Positions 44,171 through 52,766 of a DNA stretch of 64,000 bases are shown in pieces. Position 1 is the first letter of the stretch; each line of letters opens with the position of its first letter. The notes below the pieces were generated by a model. That model made no database searches and was not told the DNA's origin. It saw only the letters and a program-made list of their open reading frames with translations. Origin of the DNA: JAFGDI01 sp963667715. Lineage in GTDB: Bacteria; Planctomycetota; Phycisphaerae; Sedimentisphaerales; SM23-30. The stretch lies in NCBI GenBank assembly GCA_963667715.1, contig OY763926.1, positions 1,364,001-1,428,000 of the forward strand. Direction: 5' to 3'. Position numbers and translations under genes: made by a program.

Positions 44171-44935
44171 TTATTTTAGTAAATTGTCTACTTTGTGTTT
44201 TTTGAGAATTTCATCTAGCTTACCACTTTCTGTGATTTTTGTCATTCCAGCATCGAATTTTTCACGAAGCGGGTCGGTGTTAGCTGACTTCTTAGAAAAA
44301 GCAATGTATAGATTTGTGTGCCTGAGGACAGGTCTTACTGTTTCTATTTTATCAAGTAGAGGGGCAAGATTTTTATCATTTTTTATGATATAGTTTGCTA
44401 CCAGTGGATCAAGAATTGCCAGATCAACTTTACCAGCCAGTAGATTCTGGATATTGGTAATATCATCTTTAGCTACAACCTTTGTTATTTCAGTAGACTT
44501 ATCGATCTCTTCGGTATTTACATAACCAGCTACTACACCAATCTTATAAGGTTTAAGTTCTTCTACTTTACCTGTATAGTTGATTTCTGTAGTTTTGAGT
44601 TTGATAAGAGCAACCGGCCCACAAGGCATTTTGGTTGAGAAGTTGAAGTCGACCAACAGATTCTTATTTTCCCAGACCGGGAATAATCCGTCTGCATTAC
44701 CCATTTTGGCTAGTTCGACGGCCTTGCCCCAAGGCAGGTAAAAAATGTCAACTTCGTCAACACCACCGGCTTTGAATGCTTCTCTGGCGATCTCAGCGAT
44801 GAAACCCTGGTCTGGTAAATCTTTACCGATATAGGGTTCCCAGTTCATGGTGGTTAGTTTGGCCTTTTCCGCATTGGCCAGTGATACCATTGCAATTAAG
44901 CATGATAACGCAATTCCAATAATTTTTTTCCCCAT
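44171..44935 (-). CDS. Periplasmic solute-binding protein, family 3 (paralogue 2)
   Basis: A 254-residue binding protein, paralogous to the one at 42460-43209. ATG 44935 has an AGGAG site 6 bases upstream and starts a signal peptide (MGKKIIGIALSCLIAMVSLA); the longer open frame is not preferred. The SBP_bac_3 layout is visible: MNWEPYIGKDLPDQGFIAEI, LPWGKAVELAKMGNADGLFP, the hinge region EINYTGKVEELKPYKIGVVA and KITESGKLDEILKKHKVD at the end. The copies differ mostly in the second lobe, where ligand contacts would change. The gene follows the chemoreceptor by about 107 bases. Small inverted repeats lie in the gaps on either side. Confidence 0.9.
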   Translation of the reverse strand: MGKKIIGIALSCLIAMVSLANAEKAKLTTMNWEPYIGKDLPDQGFIAEIAREAFKAGGVDEVDIFYLPWGKAVELAKMGNADGLFPVWENKNLLVDFNFSTKMPCGPVALIKLKTTEINYTGKVEELKPYKIGVVAGYVNTEEIDKSTEITKVVAKDDITNIQNLLAGKVDLAILDPLVANYIIKNDKNLAPLLDKIETVRPVLRHTNLYIAFSKKSANTDPLREKFDAGMTKITESGKLDEILKKHKVDNLLK

Positions 44936-44986
44936 TTTGTACTCCTGATTCTTGTTAATCTTTAAGTTATACACTACATTTGGATG

Positions 44987-45030
44987 TTCCGAGACCTTCT
45001 CGGATTGCTGTTAGCCAATTATTGGCCTAC
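44987..45030. repeat. Two short inverted repeats in the chemoreceptor-binding protein gap
   Basis: TCCGAGA / TCTCGGA (7 bp, 3-base loop) and the near-palindrome AGCCAAT / ATTGGCC lie between the chemoreceptor and binding-protein genes. Neither is followed by a T run, so they look like mRNA processing or stabilising structures, or operators, rather than terminators. Confidence 0.5.
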
Positions 45031-45042
45031 AGTCGATAGCAA

Positions 45043-46935
45043 TTAATTTGTATTTCCAACTAGTTCTGCAAGATCTTTAACAACCTCGGTCATAGTCTTT
45101 GACTGGCCGGTTAGTTGTGTCGCAGCAGCGGATGACTCTTCTGCACTGGCTGCGATCTGCTGGGTCATAGAGTCCATTTGACCCATTGCCTGATTGATCT
45201 GGCCAACTCCAACAGCCTGCTGTTCAGATGATAGAACGATATTTGAAACATTATTACCAACTCTGGTAACATTCTCATGTGTCTGGCGTATGCCGTCTGC
45301 GGCAGCCTGAGTAATTTTATTACCCTGATTGGAGAGTTTGACGTTTGTTTCAATGAGGTCTGCGGTCTCTTTAGCGGCTTTAGCTGATCTTTGTGCCAGA
45401 TTTCGCACTTCCTCTGCGACCACAGCAAAGCCTTTACCATGTTCACCGGCTCTTGCCGCTTCAACAGCTGCGTTTAGGGCAAGTAGATTAGTCTGGAATG
45501 CAATATCTTCAATAGTTTTGATTATACTTGATACCTGGCCGGATGATTCAAGAATGGCGTTCATGGTTTCCACCATTTTATCCATAGCTATACCGGTCTG
45601 ATCAACAGCTTCTTTGGCCTCTGTCATGATTCCGCTTACTTCGTTTGCACTGTTGGCATTGGCTTTGGCCTGACTGGCCAGTTCTTCCAGAGAAGCAGCA
45701 GATTCTTCAAGATTTGCTGCCTGGCTTGTAGATGCGTCGGCAAGTCCGGAGCTAGCTCTGGAAATCTGTTCAGAGGCATTATAAAGCTGGTTGGCAGTAT
45801 CTGCGAGCCTGACAGAAGCATTTTTGACAGGTTTGGATATGCTAGAGGCAACGAACATAAGTAATACAAGTGCTGTACATAAACAGCTAATACCTATTAC
45901 AATCATCCAGACCAGACTGGCTTTAGCTCTTTTTACCTGTTCTTTTACGTCTGCCAGTACAATGTCCTCCGGTACGGAAGCAACCACAGACCACGCTCTG
46001 TTTGAGTTACCGATTACGATTGGGACCTGTGCCTGGAAAATATTCTGACCTTTTTCTGTTACAATTGAGACTTCAGCTTCTGAAGATTTATTTACGCTGT
46101 GATAGTTACTGATTACAGTCTTTACATCTGCGCCTCTTAGCTTAGGTTCTTTTGTTACGCTGGCAAGTATGCCGTTATTGCTTATAAGTGAAACTTTCCC
46201 ATTACCATTATAAAAGTCTTTTACGTTATCGGTAATGCTTTGCAGGTAGTCAAGTCTGAGATCAACTCCGGCTACTCCATAGAAGACATCGTCAACAACA
46301 ATTGGACAAACAAGTGAGGTTATAAGTACGTCTTCGTTCTGAACATTAAATAGGAATGGATTGATCACACATTCTGTTTTTTTCAATGCTGGCATTGTGT
46401 AGTATTCACTGGTACGAGGATAGCTATTATCAATATTGTTTTCATCGTAATTTGCTAATGCTTCTGAGACGATATTTCCTTCAACATCTCTGAACCAGTA
46501 TGGTATGAAACGGCCAGTACTGTCATTACCGTCAGAGTTGGCAAATACTGTATCCATGCCGTCAAAAACCTCTGGCTCCCAGGCGGTGAATACCCCGACA
46601 AAGTTACTATGGCGTGCCAATACGATCTTTAAAATCGAATTGACTTCATGTCTGCCAATTTCAATCTTATTATGAGTGTCCTTAACGCCTGAAAATGTCT
46701 GAGCCATTGTACGGGCAACATCCATTGCAGTTTCCAGATTAGCTTTGATCGTAGATGCCTGATTCATGGCAACTTGTGTCATGTACTCTCTTGACTGCTC
46801 AATGGCCTGTTTTTGAGCAAGTGATGTTGCACGCTGCATAGCCAGTACTGAATAGCCAATTATTACACTAGCAGTCAATAACAGGCATGCTCCAGACCAG
46901 GCAGCTATTCTCATTTTGATCGTTCTAAACTTCAT
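45043..46935 (-). CDS. Methyl-accepting chemotaxis protein with dCache-like sensor
   Basis: A 630-residue transmembrane chemoreceptor. TM1 lies at about 11-31, a periplasmic double-Cache-like sensor at about 36-340 (WEPEVFDGMDTVF, YYTMPALKKTECVINPFLF, VDLRLDYLQSI) and TM2 at about 343-368. A clear HAMP domain is not obvious; helices lead directly to the signalling domain with the hairpin tip IAFQTNLLALNAAVEAARAG, which binds CheA/CheW. Methylation helices flank it. A GAGGTGA site supports the start. It leads a leftward group followed by a solute-binding protein, porin and second binding protein, so the binding proteins may present ligand to it. No che genes are in the window. Confidence 0.92.
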   Translation of the reverse strand: MKFRTIKMRIAAWSGACLLLTASVIIGYSVLAMQRATSLAQKQAIEQSREYMTQVAMNQASTIKANLETAMDVARTMAQTFSGVKDTHNKIEIGRHEVNSILKIVLARHSNFVGVFTAWEPEVFDGMDTVFANSDGNDSTGRFIPYWFRDVEGNIVSEALANYDENNIDNSYPRTSEYYTMPALKKTECVINPFLFNVQNEDVLITSLVCPIVVDDVFYGVAGVDLRLDYLQSITDNVKDFYNGNGKVSLISNNGILASVTKEPKLRGADVKTVISNYHSVNKSSEAEVSIVTEKGQNIFQAQVPIVIGNSNRAWSVVASVPEDIVLADVKEQVKRAKASLVWMIVIGISCLCTALVLLMFVASSISKPVKNASVRLADTANQLYNASEQISRASSGLADASTSQAANLEESAASLEELASQAKANANSANEVSGIMTEAKEAVDQTGIAMDKMVETMNAILESSGQVSSIIKTIEDIAFQTNLLALNAAVEAARAGEHGKGFAVVAEEVRNLAQRSAKAAKETADLIETNVKLSNQGNKITQAAADGIRQTHENVTRVGNNVSNIVLSSEQQAVGVGQINQAMGQMDSMTQQIAASAEESSAAATQLTGQSKTMTEVVKDLAELVGNTN

Positions 46936-47513
46936 TATTCACCTCATTTGTCTATATTTAGTGACACAGAACTAGCGTCAATAATTAGCTTACAAGTATC
47001 TATTGCTTGTAAACTGGCAACTCTATTTAAATAAAATGTATGAGCAAGTAATATGTTGCGTGATACTATTTGTTCCTTGCGAATATCGTCAGCATGAATA
47101 GCTTGCTTGATAGTTAACATTATTTTTCAAATGTAATTCTTTTAATCTCCTATATTATTAGTTAGAGATAATATAGAGGGTCTATTAAGTGTTTAGATTA
47201 AAGTGGCTTATAGAGAAGTGTGCTTGATAAAGGTTTTAGCCTGGTATATGCAATTTTTTTTTACTATGAATAAATATGGGACTATTATTTGCTTTATATT
47301 TACACCATGCATGGTCCAGTAATATTCTATAAATGTTATATTAGTGCTGTTAATCAGGGTTTAGCTTAATAAGACTCTTATAGCTTGATATAGAGTATAT
47401 AGTATTTTTCTTGTTCGGTGACTATTATGCAATATAATAGGCTAGTGAAAGAGATATACAGCTCTGTACTTGCTGTGTAATTGTATCGAACATTTATTTT
47501 GAAGGATTATTAG
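46936..47513. other. Divergent regulatory region between chemoreceptor group and GH67
   Basis: About 580 AT-rich bases with no credible gene. It must hold the promoters of both the leftward chemoreceptor group and the rightward GH67 gene. Two inverted repeats stand out: TTACAAG / CTTGTAA (46990-47012) and the 9-bp CTATATTAT / ATAATATAG (47150-47176). Confidence 0.55.
47150..47176. promoter_or_regulatory. 9-bp inverted repeat, possible operator
   Basis: Perfect arms CTATATTAT and ATAATATAG separated by nine bases. It lies in the divergent region, about 215 bases before the chemoreceptor start and 340 before GH67. A regulator-binding site is plausible but not shown. Confidence 0.4.
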
Positions 47514-49637
47514 ATGAAAAATGCAAAGATGGCTTTATGCTTATTATTGTTGATATTATCAGCAAATAAGCTTATTGCAGAAGATGGTTATAACTTATGG
47601 CTAAGGTATTCAAAGGTTAATGATGCTAAACTATTAGCTGATTATCGCCTTCAGTTTGAAAACGTATCAATAGTTGACAATAGTGCAATGCGTGTGACGA
47701 TTGAGCAAGAGTTGGGTTGTGGGCTTTCTGGCCTGTTGGGTAAGGATGTCCCTTCAAGTGAGAATGTTGAAAATGGAACTCTTATAGTTGGTTGTATTGA
47801 TAGTCTTGATAGCTCTCTGATTGCTGGTGTTGATATTCTTGGTGAACTTACCAGCGAAGAGGGATATTGCATTTACACTAAAAGGGTAGAGGTCGGTGTG
47901 GTAACAGTTATAACTGCAAAGGCTTCAACGGGGTTGCTCTATGGTGCGTTTGAGCTTTTACGGTTAATACAGACACATAAGGATATAACTAACCTGAAAA
48001 TAGTAGAGCAGCCGCGTATTCAGTACCGCGTGGTAAATCACTGGGATAATATTGACGGGTCAACTGAGCGAGTGTATTCTGAGAATAATCGTTCTATTTG
48101 GTGGCAATATGAGACCGATAACCCGGAAAAGGCAAAGCAGCGTTGGTGCGATTATGGGCGTGCCAGTGCGTCGGTTGGTATTAATATGATCATTCTTAAC
48201 AATGTTAATGCTCATGTTGAAACTCTGTCTGATAAGAGCCTGGCCCATATCAAGGATATTGCAGATACGCTTCGTCCTTACGGCGTACGTGTTGGGATAA
48301 CGGCAAATGTTGCATCATGTCTGAAACCTTCGTATAACTTTCGCCGTGGCCCGGGCATGGGTGAGCTGGATACGCTTGACCCAAAAGATCCGGCTGTTAT
48401 TGAATGGTGGCGTAAGAAAATAGCTGAAATATATGGATATGTGCCTGATTTTGCAGGTTTTTTGATCAAGGCGGGCTCTGAAGGTATGCCTGGCCCTGAA
48501 GCATACGGCTCAACAGCTGCAGAGGCGGCTAATATGTATGGCGACCTGCTTAAACCTTACGGCGGAATCGTTATGTGGCGAACTTTTACTTATGAAGTTG
48601 ATGAGCCGGATCAGACCAAGAGACAATACATACGTTTTGCTCCGCAGGATGGCGGTTATAATTTAGGCAATGTTTTTCTGCAGAATAAATATGGTAGTCG
48701 TGATTTCATGCCCAGAGAGCCGTTCCATCCGCTTTTTGGAGGTATGAACAAGACCCAGATGTCGATCGAGCTGCAAATAACCCAGGAATATACCGGGCAT
48801 GATCAGTATCTTATGTACTGGGGGCCATTCTGGAAGGAAATTTTCTCCAGTGATACATATGCCAAAGGAAAAGGTTCAACTGTCGGCAAGGTTCTGGATG
48901 GTACGCTGTTTGAACTGCCAGGGTCGCAGATTGCTGGTGTGGGTAATGTTAGCAGGGTTAAAAACTGGACTGGTCACGATTTTGCACAGGCAAACTGGTA
49001 TGCCTTTGGCCGACTGGCCTGGGATCATGAGCTCGATGCTTCTGATATTGCCGAAGAATGGGTTCGCCAAACATGGGGTAATGACCCAGAGGTGGTCGAG
49101 AAGCTTACTGCTATGATGATGAATTCCCATGAGGTTGTTACGAGTTTTGTAGGCCCACTTGGTATAGCACATACCAATACCGGTGACAGTAATCATTATG
49201 AGCCGTCCCCACAGGCTGGTAATCAGTGGCAGGCACAGTTTATCAATGCTGATAAGGATGGTATTGGTACCGATCGCAGTGCTACTGGTACCAAGGCAAC
49301 CAGTCAGTATTGCCCGGAAGCGGCCCGAATATTTGACAATAAAGAAACTTGCCCAATGGGCTTGCAGCTTTGGTTCCATCGCTATAAATGGCAGGATAAG
49401 CTGCCAGATGGAAAGAGTGTGTGGCAGGGGATGGTAGATAAGTATAATTATGCTATTGAGCAAACTTCTGACAATATTGTGAAGTGGCAGTCATTGCAGG
49501 GCAAAATTGATAGTGAAAGATACGAACGAGTACTTAAGCGTTTGCGTGCTCAGCATGATCATGCACTAAAGTTTGCTCGCATCTGGCTGGAAAAATTCCA
49601 TAAATTAAACGGATTGCCCTATTTAATTAAAAATTAG
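47514..49637 (+). CDS. GH67 alpha-glucuronidase
   Basis: A 707-residue enzyme that removes (4-O-methyl)glucuronic acid from the ends of glucuronoxylan oligosaccharides. The N-terminal domain (DGYNLWLRYSKV) and central barrel follow the family, with YRVVNHWDNIDGSTERVY, GINMIILNNVNAH, the acid-containing LIKAGSEGMPGP (Glu323) and RQYIRFAPQDGGYNLGNVFL. The C-terminal helical domain has LQLWFHRYKW and RLRAQHDHA. Length fits GH67 (about 670-730). A signal peptide is present (to about residue 22), so it acts outside the cytoplasm, unlike many intracellular GH67 enzymes. AAGGA precedes the ATG. A terminator follows, so it is a separate unit from the downstream GH3 gene. Confidence 0.94.
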   Translation: MKNAKMALCLLLLILSANKLIAEDGYNLWLRYSKVNDAKLLADYRLQFENVSIVDNSAMRVTIEQELGCGLSGLLGKDVPSSENVENGTLIVGCIDSLDSSLIAGVDILGELTSEEGYCIYTKRVEVGVVTVITAKASTGLLYGAFELLRLIQTHKDITNLKIVEQPRIQYRVVNHWDNIDGSTERVYSENNRSIWWQYETDNPEKAKQRWCDYGRASASVGINMIILNNVNAHVETLSDKSLAHIKDIADTLRPYGVRVGITANVASCLKPSYNFRRGPGMGELDTLDPKDPAVIEWWRKKIAEIYGYVPDFAGFLIKAGSEGMPGPEAYGSTAAEAANMYGDLLKPYGGIVMWRTFTYEVDEPDQTKRQYIRFAPQDGGYNLGNVFLQNKYGSRDFMPREPFHPLFGGMNKTQMSIELQITQEYTGHDQYLMYWGPFWKEIFSSDTYAKGKGSTVGKVLDGTLFELPGSQIAGVGNVSRVKNWTGHDFAQANWYAFGRLAWDHELDASDIAEEWVRQTWGNDPEVVEKLTAMMMNSHEVVTSFVGPLGIAHTNTGDSNHYEPSPQAGNQWQAQFINADKDGIGTDRSATGTKATSQYCPEAARIFDNKETCPMGLQLWFHRYKWQDKLPDGKSVWQGMVDKYNYAIEQTSDNIVKWQSLQGKIDSERYERVLKRLRAQHDHALKFARIWLEKFHKLNGLPYLIKN

Positions 49638-49689
49638 TTCACTAATTACAACTTTGCGACATAATATAAAAAGTAGTGGTTTTGTTATT

Positions 49690-49731
49690 AAAAAGTCTAT
49701 CATGATCGTTTTCATGGTAGACTTTTTTGCT
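49690..49731 (+). terminator. Terminator after GH67 gene
   Basis: Stem AAAAGTCTATCATGA / TCATGGTAGACTTTT (one mismatch) with a short loop and a T run, about 55 bases beyond the stop. Confidence 0.88.
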
Positions 49732-50157
49732 ATAACGATATTCTATTTATAATCAATAGTGATATTGACCTATGCTGAATCGTTTTAGCCCGCTTTGCCT
49801 TGTGTTGTATATGTTTATTGTATTATAGTGTTTTGCTATGTCGTTTATAGGCAAAGGCCAGTAGTGGCGATATAGGATTTTGCTTGCCCAATGATTATGG
49901 TTAAGCTATAGTCTTTCTTCATATCCTCATACATATATTTTGCATTCCGTACAGACTGACACGCCGGTTTTATTACTAACTAGAGGAATAGTTGACATAT
50001 AATAGTGAGCTTGAATAGGTTTTGTTTTCACTTTTATGATTGTCGTGTTAAAGTCTTTAGCTGAATAAGATTAGAAGTCAATGTATGGCTTCTGACAATA
50101 TAATGGCAATAATGTTTAACTACTATAAAAACCTCAAATAATTGAAAGGATCTTTGT
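49732..50157. other. Intergenic region before GH3 gene
   Basis: About 425 AT-rich bases containing the presumed GH3 promoter. A -35-like TTGACA at 49992 directly abuts TATAAT, which is not a valid promoter spacing. No RNA gene or reading frame is supported. Confidence 0.45.
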
Positions 50158-52692
50158 ATGGTAAGTTATTGTGGCTCATTTAGTAATGTGCTTAGGTTGC
50201 GTTTATGGTCTTTGCTGGCGGCAGTTCTTGTCAGCGTAGTTTTTCAATCTTCTTTAGCTGCCCAGACATATAGTGGCCACGAGCTGGAAGAGAAGGTAGA
50301 AGGCTACCTTAAGCAAATGACCCTTCGTGAAAAGCTGGAATATATTGGTGGGTATAAAGATTTTTATATTCGTCCAGTTCCTCGTCTTGGTTTGCCGGCA
50401 GTTAAAATGTCTGACGGACCGATCGGTGTAAGAAACTATGGTATGTCCACCCAGTATCCAGCTTGTATTATGCTGGCGGCTACCTGGAATGCTGAACTTG
50501 CAAACCAATATGGTACAGGTATCGGTCGCGACTGTCGCGGCAGGGGAGTACATATCTTATTAGGCCCTGGTGTCAATATTTATCGTAATCCACTCTGTGG
50601 AAGAAACTTTGAATATACTGGCGAAGATCCAGTTCTGGCTTCACAGATAGCGGTAAATGTTATCGAGGGTATTCAGTCTCAAGGCGTTTTGGCTACGGTA
50701 AAGCATTTTATCGCCAATAATCAGGATTACCGTCGTTTTGATTCTGGATCAAATATCGATGAACGTACTCTGCGTGAAATATACATGCCGGCCTTTAAGG
50801 CAGCGGTTCAAAAAGCTAGTGTAGGCTGTGTTATGTGTGCTTATAACCTGCTCAATGGCGACTGGTGTTCTGCAAATCGCTGGTTAAATGTGGATATCCT
50901 CAAGAATGAATGGGGTTTTGACGGTATTTTAATGAGTGACTGGGGTGCTGTTCATGAAATCGTAGGTGTTGCTAATGGTGGTCTGGATATAGAGATGCCT
51001 TCTGGGCATTTTCTGAACCCTGACAACCTTGAGATCATGGTTCGTTCCGGTAAAGTTACAGAAGCTACTATTGATGATAAGGTAAGGCGTTTGCTTCGCA
51101 CTGTTATCAGGCCAGGATTCCTTACTCAGCAGCAGAAGCTGGATTATCCGATGAATGATCCTAAGTGTGCTGCAATCGCATTAGATGTCGCTCGTGAAGG
51201 TGTGGTTCTGCTGAAAAATGATAGCAAGACACTGCCTCTGGATGCTGCTGATGTTAAAAAGATCGTGGTAATGGGGCCTTTTGGTGGCTTTGTTCCTGAA
51301 GGTGGCGGAAGCTCACGAGTAGAGCCATTTGGCGAAATCTCAACAGTTGACGGCATAAAAGATATTATTGGCTCTGGTACATCGCTTTCGTACTATCCGG
51401 TATTGGGCCGCTCTGTAGCAGATGGCATTTCCAAGAGCTCTGTATATTCACATGTTGCCAAGGACGGAACTGTTAAGCCTGGCTTACTTGCTGAATATTA
51501 TTCAAATACCAGACTTGAGGGTGACCCGGTTCTGGTTCGCAGTGAAGATATTCTGAATGTGGCCAGTCAAAGAGGATTGGTTGATGCAGTTGGTCTTGAT
51601 CAGGGTGTTTCTGTACGCTGGAGTGGTACTATTACCCCTGATAAAACAGGTGAGTATACCCTTGCTTTATGTAGTGATGATGGTATGCGTGTCTGGCTGG
51701 ATGGTGAAGTTATTCTTGATGCCTGGGGTGATCATGCCGCCCAGTCTGATTTTATCCGCAGCAAGCTAATAGCTGGCAAAAGTTATAAGCTAAAAGTTGA
51801 ATATTATCAAAACGGTGGCGATGCCGTAGCTCAGTTTGGCTGGGGTGTACAGAAAAGTTCTCTGGACGATGCTGTTGCCGCAGCGGCCGATGCTGATGCT
51901 GTAATTGTTTGTGTTGGTTTTGGTGCTGATAGTGAAGGCGAAGGCTCAGATCACTCTTTCGGCCTGCCTAATGGTCAGGATGAGCTGATCAAGGCTGCTT
52001 CAGCTGCTAATAAGAATACTGTTGTTGTCGTGCATTCTGGCGGCAATGTAGATATGCAGGAATGGATTAGTGATGTACCTGCTATATTACAGGGCTGGTA
52101 TCCTGGTCAGGCTGGCGGTCAGGCAATCGCTGAGATCCTGTTTGGCAAAGTTAATCCATCAGGTAAACTGCCGCAGACCTATGAAAAGAGCTGGGAAGAT
52201 AATCCAACCTATAACAGCTATGCCTTGAAAGATGGCTATAGTGTTGATTATACAGAAGGTATTTTTGTTGGTTATCGTGGTTTTGAAAAGAATAAGATCA
52301 AACCACAGTTTGCTTTTGGCCATGGACTTTCATATACTACCTTTAAGTATGGAAAACCAAACGCTATTGTTGCTATAACTGATGGCAAACCGCATGTTAT
52401 GGTAACTTTCAGTTTGAAAAATACTGGCAAGATGGCTGGTTCTGAAGTCCCGCAGGTATATCTGTCGTGGAAAGACGCCAGTATGGCCCAGCCGTTAAAG
52501 GCTCTCAAAGGCTTTGCAAAGGTCAATCTTAAACCAGGTGAAAGCCGTGATGTTACTGTTGTACTTGATAGTGACGCTCTTTCCAGCTATGATGTAAATG
52601 CTGGCAAGTGGGTGATCGATGGTAAGAAGTTTGAAGTGCTGGTTGGTTCTGCTTCTGATGATATTCGTGGCAAGGCTGGATTTAAGCTCTAA
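50158..52692 (+). CDS. GH3 beta-glucosidase/xylosidase with PA14 domain
   Basis: An 844-residue exported enzyme (signal peptide to about residue 38). The GH3 N-terminal barrel carries the nucleophile Asp261 in MSDWGAVH and the substrate-binding VKHFIANNQD; the second alpha/beta domain is split by a PA14 domain (about 442-563, LLAEYYSNTRLEG to AQFGWG). The domain resumes with ADADAVIVCVGFG and GEGSDHSFGLPNGQDELI, and a fibronectin-III-like domain ends the protein (VPQVYLSWKD). PA14-bearing GH3 enzymes usually release glucose from short beta-glucans. AAAGGA lies 8 bases before the ATG. Beside GH67 it fits hemicellulose oligosaccharide finishing, but xylosidase or glucosidase cannot be separated by eye. 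Confidence 0.93.
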   Translation: MVSYCGSFSNVLRLRLWSLLAAVLVSVVFQSSLAAQTYSGHELEEKVEGYLKQMTLREKLEYIGGYKDFYIRPVPRLGLPAVKMSDGPIGVRNYGMSTQYPACIMLAATWNAELANQYGTGIGRDCRGRGVHILLGPGVNIYRNPLCGRNFEYTGEDPVLASQIAVNVIEGIQSQGVLATVKHFIANNQDYRRFDSGSNIDERTLREIYMPAFKAAVQKASVGCVMCAYNLLNGDWCSANRWLNVDILKNEWGFDGILMSDWGAVHEIVGVANGGLDIEMPSGHFLNPDNLEIMVRSGKVTEATIDDKVRRLLRTVIRPGFLTQQQKLDYPMNDPKCAAIALDVAREGVVLLKNDSKTLPLDAADVKKIVVMGPFGGFVPEGGGSSRVEPFGEISTVDGIKDIIGSGTSLSYYPVLGRSVADGISKSSVYSHVAKDGTVKPGLLAEYYSNTRLEGDPVLVRSEDILNVASQRGLVDAVGLDQGVSVRWSGTITPDKTGEYTLALCSDDGMRVWLDGEVILDAWGDHAAQSDFIRSKLIAGKSYKLKVEYYQNGGDAVAQFGWGVQKSSLDDAVAAAADADAVIVCVGFGADSEGEGSDHSFGLPNGQDELIKAASAANKNTVVVVHSGGNVDMQEWISDVPAILQGWYPGQAGGQAIAEILFGKVNPSGKLPQTYEKSWEDNPTYNSYALKDGYSVDYTEGIFVGYRGFEKNKIKPQFAFGHGLSYTTFKYGKPNAIVAITDGKPHVMVTFSLKNTGKMAGSEVPQVYLSWKDASMAQPLKALKGFAKVNLKPGESRDVTVVLDSDALSSYDVNAGKWVIDGKKFEVLVGSASDDIRGKAGFKL

Positions 52693-52713
52693 TGCTGCGA
52701 TAAATATTTAAAA

Positions 52714-52753
52714 TGAAAAAGGCCGCGTACAACAACTGTATGCGGCCTTTTTT
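52714..52753. terminator. Terminator between GH3 and TPR genes
   Basis: Stem AAAAAGGCCGC / GCGGCCTTTTT with an inner TACA/TGTA pairing; T runs on both strands. It lies between convergent genes. Confidence 0.9.
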
Positions 52754-52766
52754 AATTCAATTTCTT

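Noticed and set aside
49992..50003. TTGACA followed directly by TATAAT
   Set aside because: The two boxes abut with no spacer, so this cannot be a normal sigma-70 promoter.
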